From: DATFKA01 sp042095835
GTDB lineage: Bacteria; Bacteroidota; Bacteroidia; Chitinophagales; Saprospiraceae
Assembly (NCBI GenBank): GCA_042095835.1
Contig: JBELML010000034.1
Coordinates: forward strand, 1 to 46,903
DNA: 46,903 nucleotides
Direction: 5' to 3'
Shown: positions 7,533 to 15,089 of the stretch, piece by piece
Numbering within the stretch: the first letter of the stretch is position 1
How the letters are laid out: every line of letters begins with the position of its first letter
Notes under the pieces: generated by a model
Databases searched by the model: none
What the model saw: only the letters and a program-made list of their open reading frames with translations
What the model was told of the DNA's origin: nothing
Position numbers and translations under genes: made by a program

Positions 7533-8546
7533 ATGACCACCAAAGAAATTAATCTTTTGCATCGCGACCTTTATGTACGCTATGGCCCACATGCGGTTGA
7601 GCTGATCACTACGCATGCTTCTTGGGTATTCCTTACGCCTGAATATGCCTATAAAATCAAGAAACCTGTCCAGTTTTCCTTCCTGGATTATTCCACTGTA
7701 GAAAAAAGAGAACACGCACTGCAAGAGGAACTAAGACTCAATCGACGGTTTACAAAAGATGTTTATCTGGAAGTCGTAGAGATCAGCAGTAAGGATAACC
7801 GCTATTATTTAGAAACGGCCATTGGTAATCGTCTTGATTTTGCCCTGAAGATGAGACGTATTGATCCGCTTAGCCAAATGGATCGTCAGCTAGACGAAGG
7901 AAAAGTGGGCCCCTTACATATGAAGCAGCTAGCAGAGCAGATTGCTGATTTTCATAATAAAGCAGAGCGCAGAAATCATTGGCTCAACTTGGAAGCGCTA
8001 AAAGAGCAATTCAACGATATCAAGATTATTGAGGACTTTATCCTAGCACATTTTGGCCCCCAGGCCAGTAAACGAATAGAGGAAAGCATCCGATTATCCA
8101 ATCAGTTTTTAGAAGAGCAGTTTGAATATATGCTTGAGCGAGAAACCGCAGGTTGGGTCATAGATGGTCATGGCGATCTACATGCCAGAAATATTTTCCT
8201 CGTTGATCCACCCATTCTTTTCGATTGTATAGAATTCAATGAGGCATTTCGGGTGATGGATATCCTCAATGAGATCGCTTTCTTTTGTATGGATCTCCAT
8301 TATTTCGGCAGGCAAGACTTGGTCGCTCATTTTATGGAGTACTATTTGACACTAGTGCCTTGTATCCAGAATGCTACAGATTGGATGCTTTTCCATTATT
8401 TCAAGCTTTATCGAGCGAATGTACGACTCAAAGTCAACACCCTCAATGCCATGCAAACTGAAACGCCCGAAGAATTAAATGCACTCCTTCCGACTATCCA
8501 ATCTTATTTGGAATTATATACCTATTACCTCCGAGCTTTACATTGA
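7533..8546 (+). CDS. Aminoglycoside phosphotransferase-like protein, COG2187
   Basis: 337 aa with an APH/protein-kinase-like fold. The N-terminal lobe has ASWVFLTPEYAYKIKKPVQFSFLDY, with a probable ATP-anchoring Lys. The catalytic loop HGDLHARN occupies 213-220 and the metal-binding segment FDCIEFNE follows. The family is annotated as aminoglycoside phosphotransferase-like, but there is no evidence that it modifies an antibiotic. It follows the P-loop kinase by 21 bp, forming a split version of a common fusion. Its stop codon touches repeat element B, so the 3' UTR contains that element. Confidence 0.87.
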   Translation: MTTKEINLLHRDLYVRYGPHAVELITTHASWVFLTPEYAYKIKKPVQFSFLDYSTVEKREHALQEELRLNRRFTKDVYLEVVEISSKDNRYYLETAIGNRLDFALKMRRIDPLSQMDRQLDEGKVGPLHMKQLAEQIADFHNKAERRNHWLNLEALKEQFNDIKIIEDFILAHFGPQASKRIEESIRLSNQFLEEQFEYMLERETAGWVIDGHGDLHARNIFLVDPPILFDCIEFNEAFRVMDILNEIAFFCMDLHYFGRQDLVAHFMEYYLTLVPCIQNATDWMLFHYFKLYRANVRLKVNTLNAMQTETPEELNALLPTIQSYLELYTYYLRALH

Positions 8547-8704
8547 AGTTGTCTAAGGTTTTCTGTTGCAGGCGAGAAAACAGTATTTTAAGGCTAATCG
8601 AGGCAAAAAACGTAAGCTATGCATCGCATAGCTGAGGCTTTTTAACGAAGAGTAGCCTTAAAAGATGTTTTTGATAGCCCAACAAGGGAACTTTAAACAG
8701 CTTC
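8545..8704 (-). repeat. MITE-like element B
   Basis: A 160-bp element, nearly identical in reverse complement to element C at 45099-45258. Ends GAAGTTGT (8545) and ACAGCTTC (to 8704) are inverted repeats, with imperfect pairing for about 50 bp. The core read on the minus strand is CGTTAAAAAGCCTC, the hairpin AGCTATGC/GCATAGCT (8615-8633), then ACGTTTTTTGCCTC. The element begins within the TGA stop of the COG2187 gene. Confidence 0.85.
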
Positions 8705-8730
8705 ATTGATAAACAGCTTCATTGATAAGC
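8699..8730. repeat. 16-bp direct duplication at the edge of element B
   Basis: agcttcattgataaac is followed at once by agcttcattgataagc (one mismatch). It overlaps the outer end of element B and may reflect slippage or a target-site effect. The remaining gap to 8925 has no supportable gene. Confidence 0.7.
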
Positions 8731-8925
8731 AGCTGTGGAATGGAGCCATCAGGCCATTTCTATCTCCTTCTTATACTTACTTTCGTCGTGAAATAGAAGC
8801 GTTGGCAGAATAATTCAAGAGGTTTAGACAAAAAACTAGGATTTCATGCTCAGGTCTATCATATTTGGACCATCACTTCTGATAAGCTTATTCCCCGGAA
8901 ATCACTCGACTAAAATAAACAAACG

Positions 8926-10140
8926 ATGAAACGTTCCGTACTATTGATTTTTGGCCTTTTATGTGCTGTATTCGCTTTTGGCCAAAACCTACGCTCTGGA
9001 GAACAAGTTGATATCAACGAAAAAACGAATGAAAATCTCTATCTCGTCGGAGGAGATATTTATGTCAACAAACCTATTGCTGGTGACTTGGTAGCTGCTG
9101 GTGGCGAAATCCATTTACGAGACAGCCTACTAGATGACGTTATTCTAGCCGCAGGTACCTTAAATGTAGAAGCTTTTTGTGCCGATGATCTGAGAATGAT
9201 TGCCGGAGAGGTTCGTATATCTGAGGACATCCTGGGCGACCTAGTACTGATGGCCGGCGAAGCCAGAATTGAAGAAGGCGTTATCGTCCATGGCTCTGTC
9301 ATCGGTGCAGTGGGTGATCTTAGAATTGATGGTAAGGTATTAGGCGATGTCAAGTTAAGAGCCGGCGAGGTAAAGCTAAGAGGAGAAGTCCTTGGGCAAC
9401 TAAATATTATAGCCGGAGAAATTGACATTGATGGCCATATTAAAGGGCAGTCTACCTTGGCTGCTATGGAAATAAGCCTCGGCTCAGATGCGACCTTCCA
9501 CAATGATGTGAATTACTGGACAAAAGAAGGCACCGTTGACTTTGATGATCATCTCCAATCTGGTAGTAATGCCAATTTTGATACCGGTCTAAAAAACGAA
9601 TTCATGGACGTCAATTGGGAGAAAACCTTTAAAGATGGTAAAATCGCTTTCAATGGTTTCCGTTTGATTTCTGGTTTGTTTTTGACGCTATTGATCTTTT
9701 TGTTTGGTCGTCCTTACTTCCAACGAAACGCAGGAACTTTCTTAGCTGAACCCGCACCTGTACTGGTCAAAGGAATGATTACTCTAATTGGATTACCCGT
9801 GTTCTCAGCTTTAGCTTTTGCAACGGTGATTGGTATTCCGGTTGGCCTGATCACATCGAGCTTGTTTGTAGTTGCTCTTTTGAGTTCTAATGCCTTGGCT
9901 TCGGTGATAGGTGTCTTTGAACTGAATAAATGGCAAGATAAAGATTGGGGCAAGGGACGATTATTGCTATTGAGTTTAGCCCTTTTTGTAGGTATTCGCT
10001 TATTGAGCTTTATTCCTATCCTGGGTAGTATATTCTCTTTTGCGGTTGGAGCGGTGGCCATTGGCTATATCGTACAAACCATTCGCCGCAAACCTAAAGG
10101 TGGTCTACCGACCAATGAACCCAACGAAGACTTAGTCTAG
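8926..10140 (+). CDS. Bactofilin-like beta-helix membrane protein
   Basis: 404 aa. A signal peptide (MKRSVLLIFGLLCAVFAFGQ) is followed by a repetitive region of about 180 residues with short strands such as GDLVAAGGEIHL, GDLVLMAGEARI, GDVKLRAGEVKL and GQLNIIAGEIDIDG. This is a right-handed beta-helix of the polymer-forming cytoskeletal (bactofilin-like) type. A linker (200-245) and about four hydrophobic helices (LISGLFLTLLIFLFG, MITLIGLPVFSALAFATVIG, SLFVVALLSSNALASVIG, LLLLSLALFVGIRLLSFIPILG) follow. The signal peptide puts the helix outside the cytoplasm, unlike classical bactofilins. Function unknown; an envelope scaffold is inferred. Confidence 0.75.
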   Translation: MKRSVLLIFGLLCAVFAFGQNLRSGEQVDINEKTNENLYLVGGDIYVNKPIAGDLVAAGGEIHLRDSLLDDVILAAGTLNVEAFCADDLRMIAGEVRISEDILGDLVLMAGEARIEEGVIVHGSVIGAVGDLRIDGKVLGDVKLRAGEVKLRGEVLGQLNIIAGEIDIDGHIKGQSTLAAMEISLGSDATFHNDVNYWTKEGTVDFDDHLQSGSNANFDTGLKNEFMDVNWEKTFKDGKIAFNGFRLISGLFLTLLIFLFGRPYFQRNAGTFLAEPAPVLVKGMITLIGLPVFSALAFATVIGIPVGLITSSLFVVALLSSNALASVIGVFELNKWQDKDWGKGRLLLLSLALFVGIRLLSFIPILGSIFSFAVGAVAIGYIVQTIRRKPKGGLPTNEPNEDLV

Positions 10141-10162
10141 TGTTCTACTAGATCAAATAAAA

Positions 10163-10194
10163 GAGCGCATTCCACTTAATTGTAGAATGCGCTC
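10163..10194 (+). terminator. Hairpin after the bactofilin-like gene
   Basis: GAGCGCATTC (10163-10172) pairs perfectly with GAATGCGCTC (10185-10194). It stands 22 bp after the stop codon. It is followed by As rather than Ts on the plus strand, so it may be an mRNA 3' stabiliser or a T-less terminator. The rest of the gap to 10474 holds nothing recognisable. Confidence 0.55.
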
Positions 10195-10474
10195 AAAAAA
10201 TTCCCTAAAATCACCCGAATTATTATTCTCATTACAAATAAACGGCTATTTGCTCCACTTCCAAATGACATTCCTCATGTCTAAGTAGTGATACTTGTCA
10301 ACTTCTTTGATTGGCTATTCTCCTAAGTTTGTATAGAGTCGTTTAGTTTACTACGACTAAGGGCCTAACCAAATACAAGCAAACCAAACCGACCAAGTGG
10401 TTTATCGGCAACTTATTTCATGCAAGTCATTGAGCTGCACGGTGGCGCTGGTTGAGTAACCTAAATTTTTTGTC

Positions 10475-12343
10475 ATGGGTGATCTAGCCGTTAAATCCAT
10501 CTCTAACCGGGAGGTACGAAATACTTTCCTTAAGCATCTGCTAAAAGATGTAGAAATCTTAGACCAAATGCTTCGCGAAGATTGGTTTGAGAAAGCACCC
10601 ATTCGTATAGGAGCAGAACAAGAATTAGCCGTTACGAATTTAGATTTTTCTCCTTCTTGCAGCAGTATTAAGATACTAGAAGCTAGTGATGATCCACATC
10701 TCACCTCTGAAATTGCGCAATTCAATCTCGAACTTAATCTCGACCCATTGGAGCTGAGAGAGAACTGCTTTTCTCAAATGGAAAACCAGCTAGACACGCT
10801 GCTCGGTGAGCTTCATGATTTGGCACAAAGCTATGATCAACAAGTCTTATTGACGGGTATCCTAGCTACGATCAACCGCAGTCATCTCGATCAAAAATAT
10901 ATGATGCCTTATGAGCGGTATAAACTATTGAGTGACCTTTTTAGAAAATGGCGTGGTACTGATTTTGAAATCCACATACAAGGGCGTGATGAATTGATTG
11001 CCAAACTCGATTCCGTACTTTTTGAAGCCTGCAACACGAGCTTTCAACTCCACCTGCAAGTGCCTGCCGATGAGTTTGTGCAGAAATATAATTGGGCACA
11101 ACAAATTGCCGGACCTGTGCTCTCTATTATGTGTAATTCACCCTTGCTGCTAGGGCGAGCTTTGTGGCAAGAAACCCGGATTGCCCTATTCCGCCAAAGC
11201 TTAGACACCCGTACCGCTTTTAATCATTTGCGAGATAAGCAGGCCCGCGTCTTTTTTGGCGCTCATTGGTTGCAGAACTCAGTATCTATGCTTTTCAAAG
11301 AGCATATCGCTCGTTTTCCACAGCTCCTAACCAAACATATTACCGAGGATAGTGTGGTTGATTTCAACGATGGAAAGGCGCCAGCGCTTAGAGCATTACG
11401 TATTCATAATGGTACCGTTTATAATTGGAATAGACCCTGCTATGGGCGCTCGCAAGGAGTAGCACATCTGAGAATTGAAAATAGATACGTGCCCTCCGGC
11501 CCCACGAAAAAAGACGAGATCGCGAACCTTGCTTTTTGGGTAGGCCTCATGGAAGGTATGCCTGAGAAATATGAATATTTTTATGAGTGGACTTCCTTTG
11601 ATGATGCCAAAGACAACTTCTATCGAGCTGCTCGGACAGGTCTACATACTTGTTTCAAGTGGTTCGGGCAGACTATTACAGCACAGCGCCTGATTCTAGA
11701 GACGCTATTACCAATAGCCGAGAAGGGACTACAGCAATTCAAGGTTGATGACGAGGAGATTAAAAAATACCTTTCGATTATTGAGCAGCGTGCTTTGACT
11801 CAACAGACGGGCGCGCAGTGGCAATTACACAATTTTAGTCAGATTCGTAAATCCTACGGTGCCGATGTAAGCTTGAAATTTCTAACTAGAGCGATGCATG
11901 AATTTCAAAAAGAGGATAGTTGTGTACACGAATGGCCAAAAGACATTTCTTTAAAGTCTTATATAGGAATGAGTGCAGAGAAAAGTATTAGCCAGATTAT
12001 GACCACTGATCTTTTTACGGTAAGAGCCGAGGAGTCCATCGATTTAGTGAGCGCATTGATGGATTGGCATGCTATTCGACATTTACCAGTAGAAGGTATC
12101 GATGGCTTGCTCAAGGGAATTGTTACTGCAAAAGATGTCGCAAAAGTAGAAGATGGAGAAAAGACGCAGGTAGTGAAAGAGGTGATGACTAAAAATCTGA
12201 TTACGGTTGGTCGAAATTGCAAAGTCTCCGAGGCCATCCGCTTGATGAAGACCAATAAAATAGGTTGTCTACCTGTAGTGAAAGATCAGCGTATTATCGG
12301 GATGATTACAGATACAGACCTGAGAAATGTAGGCTTGTGGTAG
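10475..12343 (+). CDS. GCS2-type carboxylate-amine ligase fused to two CBS domains
   Basis: 622 aa. Residues about 40-400 read as a glutamate-cysteine ligase 2-like (YbdK/GCS2) ATP-dependent ligase: IRIGAEQELAV with the catalytic-type E, FNLELNLDPLEL, RWRGTDFEIHIQGRDE-like segments, SFQLHLQVP, YGRSQGVAHLRIENRYVPSGPT. From about 500 a pair of CBS domains follows: ISQIMTTDLFTV...LKGIVTAKDVA and VKEVMTKNLITV...IGMITDTDLRNVGLW. CBS pairs usually bind adenine nucleotides, so ligase activity may be tuned by energy status. Substrate unknown; gamma-glutamylcysteine synthesis is possible but not shown. The start could be later (an ATG begins MLREDWFEKAP), since the first residues are weakly conserved. 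Confidence 0.8.
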   Translation: MGDLAVKSISNREVRNTFLKHLLKDVEILDQMLREDWFEKAPIRIGAEQELAVTNLDFSPSCSSIKILEASDDPHLTSEIAQFNLELNLDPLELRENCFSQMENQLDTLLGELHDLAQSYDQQVLLTGILATINRSHLDQKYMMPYERYKLLSDLFRKWRGTDFEIHIQGRDELIAKLDSVLFEACNTSFQLHLQVPADEFVQKYNWAQQIAGPVLSIMCNSPLLLGRALWQETRIALFRQSLDTRTAFNHLRDKQARVFFGAHWLQNSVSMLFKEHIARFPQLLTKHITEDSVVDFNDGKAPALRALRIHNGTVYNWNRPCYGRSQGVAHLRIENRYVPSGPTKKDEIANLAFWVGLMEGMPEKYEYFYEWTSFDDAKDNFYRAARTGLHTCFKWFGQTITAQRLILETLLPIAEKGLQQFKVDDEEIKKYLSIIEQRALTQQTGAQWQLHNFSQIRKSYGADVSLKFLTRAMHEFQKEDSCVHEWPKDISLKSYIGMSAEKSISQIMTTDLFTVRAEESIDLVSALMDWHAIRHLPVEGIDGLLKGIVTAKDVAKVEDGEKTQVVKEVMTKNLITVGRNCKVSEAIRLMKTNKIGCLPVVKDQRIIGMITDTDLRNVGLW

Positions 12344-12357
12344 GTGTATAAAGTAGT

Positions 12358-12430
12358 AGAACTTTTGCCTTTTAGTAATTGATCAAAATACGAGACTTAT
12401 TCTTTGTCCATTACTTAGGGCAAAAGTTCT
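12358..12430. repeat. 73-bp inverted-repeat element G, derivative of element A
   Basis: Perfect 12-bp terminal inverted repeats AGAACTTTTGCC (12358-12369) and GGCAAAAGTTCT (12419-12430). Inside, bases 12381-12418 match the 3' arm of element A (6229-6266) at 34 of 38 positions. It lies between convergent genes and may act as a bidirectional terminator. It looks like an internally deleted member of the family. Confidence 0.75.
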
Positions 12431-12440
12431 AAATGAGCTA

Positions 12441-13025
12441 CTAAATCCGCTCCGTGCTATGGGCCGATAATTTCCCATTTCCGACTTCCTCTACGGGGAC
12501 ACAACCCTTATACGGTCCAGGTACCGGACTGTAATCTAAGACTTCCATGCCAATTTCTTGGGAGGTAAAATATCCACCAATGATCAGCCTTTTGAGTTCT
12601 ATATAAGTGCCCAATACGGGGTCTGGCTCGGTAGCAGCTATTGCAGAATCGTTTAAGCTAGTGAGCTTGGCCATCTGATCTTCGGCAGACGAACTAGCAT
12701 AATCCTTACCTAAATGTTCTTCCAACAAGGCCATACCTTCTTTCGCCTGTGCTTGATCTTCTGCGCCAAGTGCATTCGATACAAAGTAATCTATGAATTG
12801 ATGTACTTTCAAATCTTTAGCACCTGGAGTATCGGTAGTGGGGAGCATGGTGTCGGCGATAGCACCAATCATTTCTACCTGACTTTTGGTAAAGGTGCTG
12901 GGTGTCCAACCACTAGGATCAGAAGGATCAGCTTGGCAGCTTTGTAAGAAAGCGGCAAAGGTGCCACCTGTGACGGCGAAGCCAAAGGCAGTACCTGTAT
13001 ATTTTAAAGCATCTCTGCGATTCAT
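12441..13025 (-). CDS. Gluconate 2-dehydrogenase subunit 3 family protein
   Basis: 194 aa. The N-terminus MNRRDALKYTGTAFGFAVTG is a Tat-type signal with twin arginine, and AFLQSC shortly after could be a lipobox. The body (FTKSQVEMIGAIADTMLPTTDTPGAKDLKVHQFIDYFV...GYFTSQEIGMEVLDYSPVPGPYKGCVP) is typical of the gluconate dehydrogenase small subunit. It is usually paired with a GMC flavoprotein, and here that gene lies 13 bp upstream in the same operon. The Tat signal of this subunit probably carries the signal-less flavoprotein across the membrane as a complex, which is inference from related systems. Confidence 0.9.
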   Translation of the reverse strand: MNRRDALKYTGTAFGFAVTGGTFAAFLQSCQADPSDPSGWTPSTFTKSQVEMIGAIADTMLPTTDTPGAKDLKVHQFIDYFVSNALGAEDQAQAKEGMALLEEHLGKDYASSSAEDQMAKLTSLNDSAIAATEPDPVLGTYIELKRLIIGGYFTSQEIGMEVLDYSPVPGPYKGCVPVEEVGNGKLSAHSTERI

Positions 13026-13038
13026 TTTTCTGGTTTTT

Positions 13039-14757
13039 TTAAAGATTCATTTTTTTCAACTCTTCAACGGCATGGTTCGAGGCACGAGCCGTCAATGCCA
13101 TATAGGTCAAAGAGGGGTTCTGGCATCCAGCCGAAGTCATACAAGCACCATCTGTCACATAAACATTATTGACATCATGTACTTGGTTAAAGGCATTCAA
13201 AACAGATGATTTAGGGTCGCGACCCATGCGAGCAGATCCCATCTCATGGATACCTAATCCTGGATAAGATCCTGCATCATACTCCTGAACGTCTTTAAAG
13301 CCAGCCGCTTCCAGCATTTCAGCTGCTGCAGGCCCCATATCTTTACGCATGAGTTTCTCATTCTCCTTAAACTCTACATCTAGCGTGACGGTTGGCAGTC
13401 CCCATTGATCTAGATTGTTGTAGTCTAGCACCATTTTGTTGTCATGGTAGGGGAGGCATTCTCCAAACCCAGTCATACCCATCTGCCAGGGGCCAGGTTG
13501 TACGAGCTCCTTTTTCAAATCTGCTCCGAGCGTACTCAGTTCTTTGATTCCTCGCGTCCAATTGGTACGACTTGCACCACCTTGGTAGCCAAAGCCGCGC
13601 AAGAATTCCATTTTTGTAGCTGCATTGAGGTTTCTAAAACGCGGAATATAGAATCCGGTAGGTCGACGACCTTCGTAATATTGATCGTCAAATCCTTCGA
13701 AACGACCACGTGCACCTACTCTAAAGTGGTGATCCATGATATTGTGACCTAATTCGCCGCTACTTGCACCCATCCCTTCAGGGAAAGCATCCGACTTGGA
13801 TTGCATGAGGATAGATGTACTTGCTAAAGCAGAAGCACAAAGGAATACAATCTTAGCATAGAACTCATGCGTCTCTTTCGTCTCTGTATCGATGACTCTT
13901 ACGCCAGTGGCTTTTTTAGTTTCTTTATCATACATGATTTCTGCTACGATAGAGAAAGGACGTATGGTCAAGTTTCCGGTACGTTCGGCAGCGGGAAGAG
14001 TAGCAGCGTTGCTACTAAAGTAGGCACCAAATGGACATCCCCGACGGCAGCGGTTTCTGGTTTGGCAGGTTCCTCTACCTTGGTGAATAGCAGGATCTGG
14101 TGCAGTAAGATGGGCAGTACGTCCGATGATTAGGTTCCGCTCTGTAAAAGCCTTTTCGATACGCTCTTTTGCTACTTTTTCTACACAGTTCAAATCCATA
14201 CCTGGCTGGAACTCTCCATCAGGCAGCTGTGGTAGTCCTTCTTTTGTACCACAGACACCAGCAAATTTCTCCACATAACTATACCAGGGAGCGATGTCTT
14301 TATACCTTATCGGCCAATCTGCACCCATGCCATCTTTAGCATTGGCTTCAAAATCCATTGGACTAAGTCGATAAGATTGGCGGCCCCAGGTGAGTGATCG
14401 TCCACCAACGTGGTAGCCACGCATCCAATCGAAGCGTTTGACCTCATTGTAAGGGTGCTCATCATCTTTTACAAAAAGATGCGCACTGTAGGCATCTGTT
14501 GTATAACCCGTGCGACTTTGCTTAGGGTAGTGCTTTTCAATGGTTGCTTGTGGGAGCCGACCACGCAGTTCTGTGTCCCAGGGATCTAGATTGGCAGTGG
14601 GGTATTCTCCATGTTTAATCATACGACCTCTTTCGAGGACAAGTGTTTTTAGGCCTTTTTCGGTCAGCTCTTTAGCTGCCCAGCCCCCGCTGATACCAGA
14701 CCCGACGACAATAGCATCGTAGGTGACTTCCTCTTTACCTTGCGAATTAAAATACAT
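13039..14757 (-). CDS. GMC family oxidoreductase
   Basis: 572 aa FAD-dependent glucose-methanol-choline oxidoreductase. FAD-binding VVGSGISGGWAAKEL lies near residues 17-31, then GRSLTWGRQSYRLSP, a Cys-rich CQTRNRCRRGCPFGAYFSSN, and the C-terminal domain with HEMGSARMGRDP and CQNPSLTYMALTARA. No signal peptide is visible; export with the Tat subunit encoded downstream is likely. The pair resembles periplasmic sugar or sugar-derivative dehydrogenases of Bacteroidota. The substrate cannot be read from the sequence, and no cytochrome c subunit is adjacent. Confidence 0.9.
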   Translation of the reverse strand: MYFNSQGKEEVTYDAIVVGSGISGGWAAKELTEKGLKTLVLERGRMIKHGEYPTANLDPWDTELRGRLPQATIEKHYPKQSRTGYTTDAYSAHLFVKDDEHPYNEVKRFDWMRGYHVGGRSLTWGRQSYRLSPMDFEANAKDGMGADWPIRYKDIAPWYSYVEKFAGVCGTKEGLPQLPDGEFQPGMDLNCVEKVAKERIEKAFTERNLIIGRTAHLTAPDPAIHQGRGTCQTRNRCRRGCPFGAYFSSNAATLPAAERTGNLTIRPFSIVAEIMYDKETKKATGVRVIDTETKETHEFYAKIVFLCASALASTSILMQSKSDAFPEGMGASSGELGHNIMDHHFRVGARGRFEGFDDQYYEGRRPTGFYIPRFRNLNAATKMEFLRGFGYQGGASRTNWTRGIKELSTLGADLKKELVQPGPWQMGMTGFGECLPYHDNKMVLDYNNLDQWGLPTVTLDVEFKENEKLMRKDMGPAAAEMLEAAGFKDVQEYDAGSYPGLGIHEMGSARMGRDPKSSVLNAFNQVHDVNNVYVTDGACMTSAGCQNPSLTYMALTARASNHAVEELKKMNL

Positions 14758-15089
14758 TTATAATCTCGTTTTTATTTTTTATACCTCAAGTAAATAGTGA
14801 AATAAGTTTAAAGAGTCCGAAAGATATTCAAAATTTAATTCCTAAAGAAGTGGATTTTTCAAATTAATATAGGTATGCTGATATAAATGACAAAGGATTG
14901 AATTTTAAAGACGGAATAGATACTGGTCTACCCAAAAATCTTTATACCTTATTTAAACTAATTACAAATTAGTGCGATTCTTGTAGTAGGTGGACACGTC
15001 TACATTTCCTATTAAAAAATTGCTACTTTTATGGCAATTTAAAACGGCGAGTACACCGTCATTTTTAACCAACAAAATACTTTTAGTAT
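14758..15089. promoter_or_regulatory. Divergent intergenic region of GMC oxidoreductase and aconitase
   Basis: 332 bp, AT-rich, with no gene. It contains the palindrome CTAATT/AATTAG (14958-14972) that could be an operator. TACTTTTA (15024-15031), one mismatch from TAnnTTTG, lies 59 bp before the aconitase ATG. Both are weak calls. Confidence 0.3.

Noticed and set aside
7533..8546. Antibiotic-resistance gene (aminoglycoside phosphotransferase)
   Set aside because: Only the general APH fold is shared; the COG2187 context with a P-loop kinase argues for a metabolic or unknown role.
8731..8925. Gene remnant upstream of the bactofilin-like gene
   Set aside because: Short readable pieces occur in two frames but no family could be recognised and the frames are broken; treated as non-coding.
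9060..9503. Minus-strand ORF of 147 codons opposite the bactofilin-like gene
   Set aside because: It is Ser/Pro-rich antisense of a strongly supported beta-helix gene.
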